Positions 41,991 through 50,861 of a stretch of 64,000 nucleotides of DNA are shown piece after piece (the first letter of the stretch is position 1; every line of letters begins with the position of its first letter). The translations under genes were made by a program, and so were the position numbers. Source of the DNA: ZC4RG20 sp036381515 (GTDB taxonomy: Bacteria > Pseudomonadota > Gammaproteobacteria > Steroidobacterales > Rariloculaceae); the NCBI GenBank assembly GCA_036381515.1, contig DASVCR010000065.1:1-64000 (forward strand), read 5' to 3'. The notes beneath the pieces are model-generated. The model worked only from the letters and a program-made list of their open reading frames with translations, was not told the origin of the DNA and searched no databases.

Positions 41991-42800
41991 CTACCGGCGA
42001 ATTTCGCAGCCCGTCGGCTCGAACTTCGCGCCGTCCGGCTCCTTCTTGAACGTCGAGCTCGTCGTGCTGACCGTGCCGCCGTCGTCGAGGATCGCGGTCA
42101 CGGTGACGTACTCGTTGCCGAACGCGCTGTGATAGCTCCAGTACTCGGTCAGCACCGCTGCGTCGCTGTAGTTCGAGCGGCTCGACAGCAGGTACCCGCC
42201 GGACATGCCCGTCGTCACGACCTCGAGCTTGCCCCACGCCGGCGGCGCGGCCGGTCCGCCCCGTCCGCCGCCGAAGCCGGCGCCGCCGTCCCGGCCGGTC
42301 ACCCACCGCGCGACCGAGTAGCCCTGCAGCGTCTTCTGCTCGGGCGCCGGCGCGCCGGGCTCGAAGTGAAGCACGCGCCGCTGCGAGCCCGCATCGAACT
42401 CGAGCTCAAGCGTCCGGTCGTCGGCCCACGAGACGTGCACGCGCCCCGGCACGCGCATGATGCCGCCTGCGCCGTACGCGCGGCACGGATCGTCCGGATT
42501 CGTCGCGGGACGCGGCGGACCGCCGGCGCCGCGCCCGAATCCGCCGCCCGATCCGGACGGCGGCGAGTCCGGCGCCATCCGCTCGATCCAGTCCTCCGTG
42601 ACGAGCGAGACCCAGTAGCCCGTGAGATCGACCGGCGCCGCCGCGCGCGGCGAAGGCGAGCCGAACGCGGCGCCGAAGCCGGCGGGCTGAGCCGCGGCCG
42701 ACGAAGAGGCCAGCGCGGCGGCCGCGGCGCCGAGCGCGGCGACGCCCGCGCGGAGCCGCGGCATCGGCCGTCCGAGCGAAGCGAAGCGTGGCGCGCTCAT
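41991..42800 (-). CDS. Exported Gly-rich protein of unknown function
   Basis: The 269-residue product starts at ATG 42800 behind GGAGGAGAAG. It has an N-terminal signal (RAGVAALGAAAAALASSSAAAQPA) and the pattern VDLTGYWVSLVTEDWIERM, then Gly/Pro-rich insertions (about 70-85 and 175-190). Later segments include GGIMRVPGRVHVSWADDRTLELEFDAGSQRRVLHF and SNYSDAAVLTEYWSYHSAFGNEYVTVTAILDDG. The TGYW start and beta-rich sequence resemble the other secreted proteins in this operon. Function is unknown; a periplasmic or surface location is likely. Confidence 0.75.
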   Translation of the reverse strand: MSAPRFASLGRPMPRLRAGVAALGAAAAALASSSAAAQPAGFGAAFGSPSPRAAAPVDLTGYWVSLVTEDWIERMAPDSPPSGSGGGFGRGAGGPPRPATNPDDPCRAYGAGGIMRVPGRVHVSWADDRTLELEFDAGSQRRVLHFEPGAPAPEQKTLQGYSVARWVTGRDGGAGFGGGRGGPAAPPAWGKLEVVTTGMSGGYLLSSRSNYSDAAVLTEYWSYHSAFGNEYVTVTAILDDGGTVSTTSSTFKKEPDGAKFEPTGCEIRR

Positions 42801-42829
42801 CTTCTCCTCCGGGCTCGGCCCGTGCGATC

Positions 42830-43228
42830 TCAGCGGAAGCGGCCTTCCCAAACGAACTCCGGCACCGTGTCCGTCGCCGGACGATACACTCGCCGAACGA
42901 GCACCTTGCGATCGAGCGTATCGCGCGCGGGCGCGCCCTCGATCACGATGTGCTCGCCGGCCTTCAGCGTGAAGCGATCCACGCCGCCTTGCGACAGCGC
43001 GGCAACCGACCCCCATTCACCGCCCCACAAAACCTTGTTGCCGTTCTCGTCCACGACCTCGATGTTGATGAACGAGTGCGGATTGCGAATGTTGAACTGG
43101 ACGATCTTGCCCTCGATCGTGATCGTCCGATCCTCATGATACGTGCCCGCGAACGAGTGATGCGCGTGCGCCGCCGCGCTGGCCGCGAGACCGACCGCGA
43201 GCGCGAGAACGAACCGCGTGAGCGTCAT
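42830..43228 (-). CDS. DUF6152 family exported protein
   Basis: The 132-residue protein has a signal peptide (LTRFVLALAVGLAASAAAHA) followed at once by HHSFAGTYHEDRTITIEGKIVQFNIRNPHSFINIEV, the DUF6152 signature. It ends with LVRRVYRPATDTVPEFVWEGRF. A small beta-barrel-like periplasmic protein is expected, and the His-rich start of the mature chain could bind metal. It lies between two larger secreted proteins, 29 bp before the one downstream and 19 bp after the metallo-hydrolase. Confidence 0.88.
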   Translation of the reverse strand: MTLTRFVLALAVGLAASAAAHAHHSFAGTYHEDRTITIEGKIVQFNIRNPHSFINIEVVDENGNKVLWGGEWGSVAALSQGGVDRFTLKAGEHIVIEGAPARDTLDRKVLVRRVYRPATDTVPEFVWEGRFR

Positions 43229-43247
43229 CGCCGAGCCCTCCTTTTTT

Positions 43248-44336
43248 TCACGAGCCCTCCCGCTCGGCCGCGAGGTTCCGATAGATCGCCTCGACGAACA
43301 TCCGCGCTGTCCACGTCGGATCGCGATCGAAGCGCGGCTCGTATTCGTACGTGACGCTCGGCGTCAGCGCGTGTATCTGCGCGAGCGTCAATCCGGAATC
43401 GATCGCGTGCTGCACGCGATCGCGGATGATCGTCAGCATGTCGCGATACTCGAGCACGTCGTGCTCGTCGCCGATGCGGCCGTGCGACGGGATCACCATC
43501 GTGCCGCCTTCCTGGTGATGCGCCGGCACGATGATGTCGAGCAGCGTGTTGAGCCCGTCGAGGATGCCCTCGATCGTCCCGCCGTGCTCGACGTCGATGT
43601 AAGGGAAGCTCGTCATGTTGAAGAGCTCGCCGGCCGCGATCACGTCCGAGCCGCGGAACCAGACGAACGAGTCGCCGGCCGTCGCCGCCGGCTGGTGCCG
43701 GATCTCGATCGCCTCGCCGTTCGCGTGGAAATCCTTCTTGGCGCCGCTGAACGTGCTCGGCGGCCAGCGGTCGGTCGCGATCTCGTCGTCGCCGATCTCG
43801 GTCATCAGCCGCAGGAGCTCCGCGTGCGCGACGAGGTCGCCCTCGTTCGGGCGCCCGGCCATCCCCGGCCCCGCCTGGTTCAGGCGGCCCGCGGCGACCA
43901 TTTGGGCGTTCGCGCCCGTGTGATCGTCCGCGAGCGTCGTGTTGACGATCGTGCGGATCGGCCTGTCCGTGAGCGCGGCGACGGCCGCGAGCACGTCGTC
44001 GGCCATCTGCGCGTAGCCCGTGTCGACCATCACGACGCCGTCGTCGCCGACCTGCACGGCGATGTTCGCTCCGGCGCCGGCGATCAGGTACACGTTGCCC
44101 TGCACGTGCAGCGTCTCGACGTCGAGCGCGGCGAAGTCCGGGTTCGCCGGGAACGGCGTCTGCCGGGCCGTGCGGACCTCCTGCGCGGCGGCACCGGCCG
44201 CAAGCCCGGCCGCGACGAGCGCGAGCGCGACGCGCGCACGTCGGCCGAGCGGACGAGAGCCCGCGCCGGGATCACGTCTCATCGTCCGGTCCATCGCCGG
44301 TGCATGCCCGCGGTCATCGGCGCGTCGCTCCGTCAT
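43248..44336 (-). CDS. Metallo-beta-lactamase-fold protein with a degenerate HxHxDH motif, exported
   Basis: From ATG 44336 the product is 362 residues with a Arg-rich leader and a signal segment (about 34-52). It has the fold's strands (VYLIAGAGANIAVQVGDDGVVMVDTGYAQM) and the late IPSHGR. At residues 132-140, where the family has NTHxHxDHT, it has NTTLADDHT. Both early zinc ligands are replaced while the Asp and last His remain. It may bind one metal or none. The start overlaps the upstream gene's stop (ATGA); ATGs at 44294 and 44282 are alternatives. Confidence 0.78.
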   Translation of the reverse strand: MTERRADDRGHAPAMDRTMRRDPGAGSRPLGRRARVALALVAAGLAAGAAAQEVRTARQTPFPANPDFAALDVETLHVQGNVYLIAGAGANIAVQVGDDGVVMVDTGYAQMADDVLAAVAALTDRPIRTIVNTTLADDHTGANAQMVAAGRLNQAGPGMAGRPNEGDLVAHAELLRLMTEIGDDEIATDRWPPSTFSGAKKDFHANGEAIEIRHQPAATAGDSFVWFRGSDVIAAGELFNMTSFPYIDVEHGGTIEGILDGLNTLLDIIVPAHHQEGGTMVIPSHGRIGDEHDVLEYRDMLTIIRDRVQHAIDSGLTLAQIHALTPSVTYEYEPRFDRDPTWTARMFVEAIYRNLAAEREGS

Positions 44337-45211
44337 TCGGCCGGCTCGTAGACCGCGACCGGCAGCGTCGCGAGCGCTTTGCGGAACTCGGGATACATCG
44401 TCGCCGCGCCGCCGAGCGTCGCCGCCTGCGGCAGCGCGTGCCGCGCGGCGTACTCGGCGACGAACGGATTCTGCCCGGGCAGGTAATGCGGCACGACACC
44501 GCGCTCCCACTGCCCCTCCTCGACGTATTCGCACGGCCAGAACGGCGTGAACGTGTTCGGGTTCGGGTTCAGCGTGAACTCTTCGCTCTTGACGAGCGGC
44601 TCCTCGAGATAGACGGGGTCGTCCGTGACGCTGATGTGCGTCAGCACGTCGCCGTGGCGGATGAAGTGCTCGACGACGGTTACCTCGTCGCTCGACGGCA
44701 GGTTCTCGCGGCGGTACCAGCCCTGCTTCACGTGCGTCGTCGTCACGGTCAGCATGTCGCCTTCCCATTTGCCGGTCGAGAAGCCCATCCACGTGTGCGG
44801 TGCGTTCGGCGACGGATGCGGACGCCCGTCCATCCAGATCGTCCGCTTCTGCTCGTACGTGTTGATGTACTGATGGATCGCGATCAGCTCGTGCGTGACC
44901 GGATCGCGCTCCTCCCAGATCCGGACGGCGAGCGGGCCGCGGTAGATGTAGTGCACGACGTGCACCTGGCACTGATGCTCCGGCAGCGACAACCGGCCTG
45001 GACGATAGGCAAGCCCCCACTGCCGCGCGTGGTCGTTGATCGGCAGACCGACGAAATCGACGAGTGAAGGCCCGGCGCCGCGCTCCGGCAGATCCTCGTC
45101 CGCGATCCTCGGCGACCAGACGCCGGTGAAATCGACCTGCGCGCGAGCCGGCTCTGCGCCGAGCGACACGACGCCGAGCAACACGGCCCACGCTCCGATC
45201 CGGTGCCCCAT
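44333..45211 (-). CDS. Exported protein of unknown function, first gene of the operon
   Basis: The 292-residue protein has a signal peptide (IGAWAVLLGVVSLGAEPARA). The mature part starts QVDFTGVWSPRI and includes RTIWMDGRPHPSPNAPHTWMGFSTGKWEGDMLTVTTTHVKQGWYRR and DEVTVVEHFIRHGDVLTHISVTDDPVYLEEPLV. The G-x-S-x-G-x-W-E-G motif and following strand match the last gene of the operon, so the two belong to one family. Its stop overlaps the metallo-hydrolase start. Function is unknown. Confidence 0.78.
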   Translation of the reverse strand: MGHRIGAWAVLLGVVSLGAEPARAQVDFTGVWSPRIADEDLPERGAGPSLVDFVGLPINDHARQWGLAYRPGRLSLPEHQCQVHVVHYIYRGPLAVRIWEERDPVTHELIAIHQYINTYEQKRTIWMDGRPHPSPNAPHTWMGFSTGKWEGDMLTVTTTHVKQGWYRRENLPSSDEVTVVEHFIRHGDVLTHISVTDDPVYLEEPLVKSEEFTLNPNPNTFTPFWPCEYVEEGQWERGVVPHYLPGQNPFVAEYAARHALPQAATLGGAATMYPEFRKALATLPVAVYEPAE

Positions 45212-45547
45212 CCCCTCCCCCGGGCAGGCTTACGGCTGCGCCATCATAGCGGAGCCGTACGTCCCGCGGCATTCCAGGAATCGGAAGTTTCTTCAATTCG
45301 GGGCGCCGGGTCCGGCACGCCGAACGGCTCGCGCGGCCGACGCCGGCGGCCGTCGTTCCGACTCCGTGTCGAGGCCTACGGGATTCCTATGCCGAGCCGG
45401 GGCGCGGCTCATGGATTTACTATGCCGCCCGCGTCAGGCTACCCTCGCGGGCCGCAGGCATCACTTGTCGGCTGAGTGACTTACGACGATGACGACGGGC
45501 TTTACGCACTTCCTTTCACCGCGCGCATCGGCCGCGGCGGGGGACGC
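45212..45547. other. Intergenic region between divergent operon starts, no gene seen
   Basis: This 336-bp gap lies between the start of the secreted-protein operon (minus) and the APC permease (plus). The only relatively AT-rich part is about 45280-45300 (GGAAGTTTCTTCAATTCGGGG), a possible promoter area. I found no tRNA, riboswitch or repeat of families A or B here. The open frames in the stretch have no family resemblance. Confidence 0.6.
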
Positions 45548-46930
45548 ATGAGCCTCTGGCGCACCAAGCCGGTATCGACGGTCCACGCGGACAGCGGGCT
45601 CGCGCGCACGCTCGGCACGAGCGACCTCGTGCTCCTCGGCATCGGCGCGATCATCGGGGCCGGCATCTTCGTGCTGACGGGCGTCGCGGCCGCGACGCTC
45701 GCGGGACCGGCCATCGTCGTGTCGTTCATCGTCGCCGGCCTCGCCTGCACGTTCGCGGCGCTGTCGTATGCGGAGCTGGCCGCGGCGATCGGCGGCTCGG
45801 GCAGCGCCTACGGCTATGCGTACGCGGGCTTCGGCGAGCTCGCGGCGTGGCTGATCGGCTGGGACCTGATCCTCGAGTACACCGTCGCGGTATCCGCCGT
45901 CGCGGTCGGCTGGTCGGGGTACGTGAACGACGTGCTCGCGGCCGTCGGCCTCGAGCTGCCGGCGGCGCTCCGGCACGGCCCGCACGAAGGCGGCGTGGTC
46001 GACCTCGGCGCCGTCCTCGTGATCGCGGTCCTCGGCGCGACGCTTGCGATCGGCGTGCGCGCGAGCGCGCGTTTCAACGCGGCGATCGTGCTCGTGAAGC
46101 TCCTCGCGATCGCGGTGTTCGTCGCGGCCGCCGCCGGGCACGTCGAGCCGGCCAACTGGGCCACGTTCGCGCCGTTCGGCTGGAGCGGGATCATGGCCGG
46201 AGCGGCGCTCGTCTTCTTCGCGTTCATCGGCTTCGACGCGGTCTCCACGGCGGCCGACGAATGCGTCGATCCGCAGCGCGGCCTGCCGCGCGGCATCATC
46301 GGCTCGCTCGCGGTCTGCACGCTGCTGTACGTGATCGTCGCGGCCCTCCTGACGCTGGTCGCGCCTTATACGAGCCTCAACGTCGCGTCGCCGGTCTCGA
46401 CCGCGTTGCGGAACGCGGGCGTCACGTGGGCGGCGCCGATCGTCGCGGCCGGTGCGATCGCAGGCCTCACGTCAGTGATGCTCGTGCTCTACTACGCGCA
46501 GACGCGCATCTTCTACGCGATGTCGAGGGACGGTCTCCTGCCCGCGCCCTTCGGCGAGGTCCACCCGCGCACGCGCACGCCCGTGAAGGTGATCGGGTTG
46601 GCCGGCGGCGTGATGGCGGCCATCGCAGGCTTCGTGCCGCTCGGCGCGATCGCCGAGCTTGTGAACATCGGCACGCTCGCCGCGTTCGCGCTCGTCTGCG
46701 CGGGCGTCCTCGGGATGCGCGTCCGCCGCCCCGAGCTGCACAGGCCGTTTCGTGTGCCGGGCGGTCCCACCATTCCCGTCCTCGGCGTCGTCGCGTGCGT
46801 GTACCTGATGGCTTCGCTGCCCGCGGTCACGTGGGCGCGCTTCTTCGTGTGGATGGCGCTCGGCCTCGTCGTCTACTTCGCCTACGCCCGGTCGCACAGT
46901 CGTCTCGCGACCGACCCGGCGTCGTCCTGA
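45548..46930 (+). CDS. APC-family amino acid permease
   Basis: The 460-residue polytopic protein is of the cationic amino acid transporter/YfnA-like group. It has GTSDLVLLGIGAIIGAGIFVLTGVAAA in helix 1 (unwound GxG), YAELAAAIGGSGSAYGYAYAGFGELAAWLIGWDLILEY and FFAFIGFDAVSTAADE. A loop NPQRGLPRGIIGSL-like segment (VDPQRGLPRGIIGSL) follows. It probably imports an amino acid by sodium or proton coupling. The ATG at 45548 follows a G-rich GGGGGAC sequence; an in-frame start 72 bp upstream adds a non-membrane leader not seen in the family. Confidence 0.9.
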   Translation: MSLWRTKPVSTVHADSGLARTLGTSDLVLLGIGAIIGAGIFVLTGVAAATLAGPAIVVSFIVAGLACTFAALSYAELAAAIGGSGSAYGYAYAGFGELAAWLIGWDLILEYTVAVSAVAVGWSGYVNDVLAAVGLELPAALRHGPHEGGVVDLGAVLVIAVLGATLAIGVRASARFNAAIVLVKLLAIAVFVAAAAGHVEPANWATFAPFGWSGIMAGAALVFFAFIGFDAVSTAADECVDPQRGLPRGIIGSLAVCTLLYVIVAALLTLVAPYTSLNVASPVSTALRNAGVTWAAPIVAAGAIAGLTSVMLVLYYAQTRIFYAMSRDGLLPAPFGEVHPRTRTPVKVIGLAGGVMAAIAGFVPLGAIAELVNIGTLAAFALVCAGVLGMRVRRPELHRPFRVPGGPTIPVLGVVACVYLMASLPAVTWARFFVWMALGLVVYFAYARSHSRLATDPASS

Positions 46931-46950
46931 GCGCGGCGGCGCCGGACGCG

Positions 46951-49900
46951 TCACGGCCCGCCCGGCGCCCGGATCTCGAACGTCCTCGTCGTCCCGCCGG
47001 CGAAATCCTGCACGGTGTCCCGAAACCCGAGCCGGATCGGCGGCGCGTTGCGGTCGCGGCTCCGCACGGTCAACGCATCGCGCGTCAGCCGCAGGTCGAG
47101 CGTATGCCCGCGGTAGCGGAGCCGCAGATCGAGCCGCTCGAGCTCCTCCGGCAGCGATGGGTTCAGGCGCAGCACGTCGCCTGCGACCTCGATGCCGGTC
47201 GACACGCGCTGCAGCAGGTCGACGGTGCCGGCCATCGCGCCGAGATGGATGCCCTCTCGCGTCGTCCCCCGCTGGATGTCGGCGACGTCGCTCTGCAGCG
47301 CCTCCGCGAAGTAGGTCATCGCGCGCGGCCGGTTCGAGCGTGCGAGCACCCATGCATGCACGACGCGCGACAGCGTCGAGCCGTGCGACGAGCGCGCGTC
47401 GTAGTACGCGACGTTCTCCGGAATCGTCGCCGGATCGAACGCGTAGCCCGCGCCTTCGAGCAGCTCGCCGAGCTCCTCGGACGAGAAGAGATAAAAGAGC
47501 ATCAGCACGTCGGCCTGCTTCGACACCTTGTAGCGGTTCGCGCTGTCGCCCTCCGCCTCGAGGATCAGCTCGAGCCGGCCCACGTCCCCGTAGCGCATGC
47601 GGTAGCGCTCCCAGTCGAGCTCGTCGAGCGACTCGTAGCCTTCGAACTGGCTGATCAGGCCGTCGTGGAACGGCACGAACATCCGCCGAGCGATGTCCGC
47701 CCAGCGTTCGACCTCGTCGCCGGAAAGCTCGAGCTGCGCGCGGAGCTCGTTGCGCCTCACGTCCGGCAGAAGCTCGAGCACGTCGAGCGCACGGCGCAGC
47801 ACCCAGATGGCCATCACGTTCGTGTACGCGTTGTTGCGCAGGCCCGGCTCCGCCGCGCCGGGATACGCGTCGTGGAACTCGTCCGGTCCCATCACGCCGT
47901 GGATCTCGTAGCGCCCACGCTTCGGCTCGAAGCGCGCGATGCTCGCCCAGAAGCGCGCGATCTCGAGGATCAGCTCCGCCCCGTGGAACTGCATGAACTC
48001 GATGTCCTGCGTGACCTGGTAGTACTGCCAGACGTTGTACGCGATTGCGCTGCCGACGTGCCGCTGCAGATACGTGTTGTCCGGGACCCAGCGCCGCGAC
48101 CGCGGATTCAGGTTCATCTTCTGGGTCTCCTCCCGACCGTCGCTGCCGCTCTGCCACGGAAACATCGCGCCGGCGTAGCCGGCCCCGCGCGCGGCGGCGC
48201 GGGCCTCCGGCAGCCGGCGATAGCGGTACATCAAAAGCGATCGCGTGATCTCGGGCGTGCGCAGGTTCAGCGTCGGGAAGATGAAGAGCTCGTCCCAGAA
48301 CACGTGCCCCTGGTAGTGCTCCCCGGTCCAGCCGCGCGCCGGCACGCCGATGTCGAGCCCGATCGAGTGGAGCGACGCCGCCTGCAGCAGATGGAAGACG
48401 TTGAGCCTCAAGAGCATCGGCACGTTGAGCGGGAACCCGGGCTTCGCCGCGCGCAGGTGCACGTCGTAGCGCCGCCAGAGCTGCTTCCACGCGAGCGCGT
48501 GCGCGGCCGCGAGCGCCTCGAATCCGCCCGCGCGCCGGATCGCCTTGCACGCGGCGAGCCGGCACTCGGAGATCGCCGCATCGCGCGACGTGTAAAGCGT
48601 TACGACCTTCTCGACGACGAGCGTCTCGCCTTCGCGAAGCGCGACGTCGAGCTGCTCCGCGACGTATCGCCGCTCCTCGATCCTGCGCGGCGGCGCGGCG
48701 CGCCGCTCGCCGTCGACGAACGCGCGCGTGCGCGCGGCGATCGCGACGCGCAGATCCGACTGGCGCGTGCGGACGGCGAGGCAGACGCCCTCTTCGCCGG
48801 CCGCGCCGCGTGACACGGGCTCGAGATGCCGGTTGTTGAACGGCCGGTAGAGCTCGGCGCCGTCGTTCACGACGCGCCCGTCTATGCCTGGGCAGACCGT
48901 GACGTCCGCCGACCAGTTCTCGGCCGTCAGCGCGAGCTCGAGCGCGGCGAGGTGCATGTCGGCCATCGACACGATCCGGCGCTCGGCGAGCGTCGAGCGG
49001 CGGCCCGAATCGTCCTCGAAGCGGACGCGACGCAGCAGCATGCCGCGGCGAAGATCGAGCTCCTGCCGATACTCGAGGATGCGCACGCGCCCGAGGTCGA
49101 ACCAGTCGCCGCCGCCGATCCTGAACGTCAGCGGCAGCCAGTTCGGGAAGTTCACGAGATCCTCGTTCTCGACGGTTCGGCCGGCGACGTCGGTCCGCAG
49201 GCGGTTGTAGCCGCCGGCGATGTACGTGCCCGGATAGTGCACGCCGTCGGCGCGGGCCCACGGCGCCGCGGCCCGCGTCGCGAAGTAGCCGTTGCCGAGC
49301 GCGCAGAGCGCCTCGCGCGTCCCCTCGTGCGCCGGATCGAACTGCTCGTAGACGAGCGACCACGCCGACGGCGGCTCGACCGCGACCTGGACCTGGCAGA
49401 GATCGTGGACGACCGCGTCCGCGCCCGCGTCGCGCAGCGCCTGCGAGCGGCCGGCGCGGTCGACGCCGACGACGAGCCCGAAGCCGCCCGCGCGGCCCGC
49501 GGCGACGCCGGCGAGCGCGTCCTCGACGACGACGGCCCGCTCGGGCTCGACGTCGAGGCGGCGTGCTGCTTCGAGAAACGCGTCGGGCGCGGGCTTACCC
49601 TCGAGCCCGTGCCGCTCGAGGTCGAGCCCGTCGACGCGCGCGTCGAACAGCTCGCCGATCCCCGCGGCGTCGAGCACGGCCTTGCAGTTCCGGCTCGACG
49701 AGACGACGGCCGTCTTCACATCGTGGTCGCGCAGCGTCCGCACGAGCTCGATCGACGAGCGGAACGTCTCGACGCCGCGCCGCGCGAGCTGCTCGAGAAA
49801 GTAGCGGTCCTTGCGCCGGCCGAGGCCGTAGCGCGTCTCCGCGTCCTCGGGGTCGTCCGGCGCGCCCTCCGGTACGTCGATGCCGCGCGCTTCGAGAAAC

Positions 49901-50139
49901 GCGGCGACGCCTTCGTGTCGCGGCTTGCCGTCGACGTGCTCGACGTAGTCGTCGACCGCGTCGAACGGCACGAACGGCTCCCCGGTCCGTTCCGCGCGGC
50001 GTTTGAGGACATCGTCGAACAGCCGCTTCCACGCGGCCGCGTGCACGGCCGCCGTGCGCGTCAGCACGCCGTCGAGATCGAACAGCACCGCGTCGTAGTC
50101 GCGAGGCGAGAGGTGGACGAGAGGCGCGTCGCCGGTCAT
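46951..50139 (-). CDS. HAD phosphoglucomutase-like domain fused to a GH65 phosphorylase
   Basis: The 1062-residue protein has two domains. Residues 1-~245 form a beta-phosphoglucomutase-type HAD domain with the nucleophile DLDGVLT at 21-27, VSSSRNCKAVLDAAGI and VVEDALAGVAAGRAGGF. Residues ~265-1062 form a GH65 disaccharide phosphorylase (WSLVYEQFDPAHEGTREALCALGNGYFATRAA, FWDELFIFPTLNLRTPEI, catalytic acid in GVMGPDEFHDAYPGA). The phosphorylase would split trehalose, maltose or kojibiose-type sugars to beta-glucose 1-phosphate, and the HAD domain would convert that to glucose 6-phosphate. The fusion channels the two steps of one pathway. Confidence 0.92.
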   Translation of the reverse strand: MTGDAPLVHLSPRDYDAVLFDLDGVLTRTAAVHAAAWKRLFDDVLKRRAERTGEPFVPFDAVDDYVEHVDGKPRHEGVAAFLEARGIDVPEGAPDDPEDAETRYGLGRRKDRYFLEQLARRGVETFRSSIELVRTLRDHDVKTAVVSSSRNCKAVLDAAGIGELFDARVDGLDLERHGLEGKPAPDAFLEAARRLDVEPERAVVVEDALAGVAAGRAGGFGLVVGVDRAGRSQALRDAGADAVVHDLCQVQVAVEPPSAWSLVYEQFDPAHEGTREALCALGNGYFATRAAAPWARADGVHYPGTYIAGGYNRLRTDVAGRTVENEDLVNFPNWLPLTFRIGGGDWFDLGRVRILEYRQELDLRRGMLLRRVRFEDDSGRRSTLAERRIVSMADMHLAALELALTAENWSADVTVCPGIDGRVVNDGAELYRPFNNRHLEPVSRGAAGEEGVCLAVRTRQSDLRVAIAARTRAFVDGERRAAPPRRIEERRYVAEQLDVALREGETLVVEKVVTLYTSRDAAISECRLAACKAIRRAGGFEALAAAHALAWKQLWRRYDVHLRAAKPGFPLNVPMLLRLNVFHLLQAASLHSIGLDIGVPARGWTGEHYQGHVFWDELFIFPTLNLRTPEITRSLLMYRYRRLPEARAAARGAGYAGAMFPWQSGSDGREETQKMNLNPRSRRWVPDNTYLQRHVGSAIAYNVWQYYQVTQDIEFMQFHGAELILEIARFWASIARFEPKRGRYEIHGVMGPDEFHDAYPGAAEPGLRNNAYTNVMAIWVLRRALDVLELLPDVRRNELRAQLELSGDEVERWADIARRMFVPFHDGLISQFEGYESLDELDWERYRMRYGDVGRLELILEAEGDSANRYKVSKQADVLMLFYLFSSEELGELLEGAGYAFDPATIPENVAYYDARSSHGSTLSRVVHAWVLARSNRPRAMTYFAEALQSDVADIQRGTTREGIHLGAMAGTVDLLQRVSTGIEVAGDVLRLNPSLPEELERLDLRLRYRGHTLDLRLTRDALTVRSRDRNAPPIRLGFRDTVQDFAGGTTRTFEIRAPGGP

Positions 50140-50150
50140 TGGTCGGCCCG

Positions 50151-50205
50151 GAAAAATCGTGTCAGACGCCTTTTCTCGGCGAAAAAGGTGTCTGACACGA
50201 TTTTC
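50151..50205. repeat. Family A inverted repeat in a divergent promoter gap
   Basis: A left arm from 50151 carries GTGTCAGACGCC (one change from the core) and a right arm ending at 50205 carries GGTGTCTGACAC, both with flanking A/T runs, around a TCGGC-type loop. It lies 12 bp upstream of the HAD-GH65 start codon and in front of a divergent small exported protein. Confidence 0.85.
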
Positions 50206-50338
50206 CCCTTCGTCCGTGCTCGACCGACCGCACAGCAAGAACCGTACCGCCGCTCGGACACGTCTTGCGCGGCCGGCGCGGCGCCGATACCGTGGAGTGC
50301 GGCATAATCGGCTCGAAGGTCGACGCGGAGCTAGCGAG

Positions 50339-50815
50339 ATGGTTGACCGGGCATCGACGATCGCGGCCGCGGCGTGTGCCGCCGCGCTATGGCACGGGGA
50401 CGCCGCCGCTCAGTTCTATCCCGTGAACCTGCCGAACGGCGACTTCAGGTGGCAATGGGGCGAGGTCGCCGAGCCCAAACGGTCGCTGCGCGACTTCTCG
50501 TCGAGCGGGCACGAGGCGGGCTTCACGTGCCAGCTGACCGGTGCGCTGCGGCCGGGCTCACGCATCGAAGACCTCGAGCTGCGGCGGCTCGAGAGCGAGC
50601 TCGGCATCAGCCTCTACTTCATCCAGGCCGCGACCCGCGTCATGAACGAGCTCGACTATCAGCGCGATCTCGACTGGGCGGTGCTCGACTGCAAGCTGCC
50701 CGAGGCCCGCGAGCCGGATCCGGAGGCGCAGCAGGAGCGGCTCGATCGGCTGCGCGAGCGGGCGCTGCGGCGGCAGGCCGAGCGGCGCGAGCGGCGCGGA
50801 CGGGCCGAGGACTGA
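50339..50815 (+). CDS. Small exported protein of unknown function
   Basis: The 158-residue product starts at ATG 50339 behind GCGGAG. It has a signal peptide (ASTIAAAACAAALWHGDAAAQ), then FYPVNLPNGDFRWQWGEVAEPKRSLRDFSSSGHEAGFTCQLTGALRPGS and a helical, highly charged C-terminus rich in Arg, Glu and Gln (110-158). Two Cys residues (in FTCQL and LDCKL) could form a disulfide in the periplasm. I do not recognise the family. It is convergent with the PIN protein gene. Confidence 0.7.
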   Translation: MVDRASTIAAAACAAALWHGDAAAQFYPVNLPNGDFRWQWGEVAEPKRSLRDFSSSGHEAGFTCQLTGALRPGSRIEDLELRRLESELGISLYFIQAATRVMNELDYQRDLDWAVLDCKLPEAREPDPEAQQERLDRLRERALRRQAERRERRGRAED

Positions 50816-50861
50816 GCGCTGCGCGGCCGTCCGCACGCGCGAAAAGGCGCGCACGAAGCCG

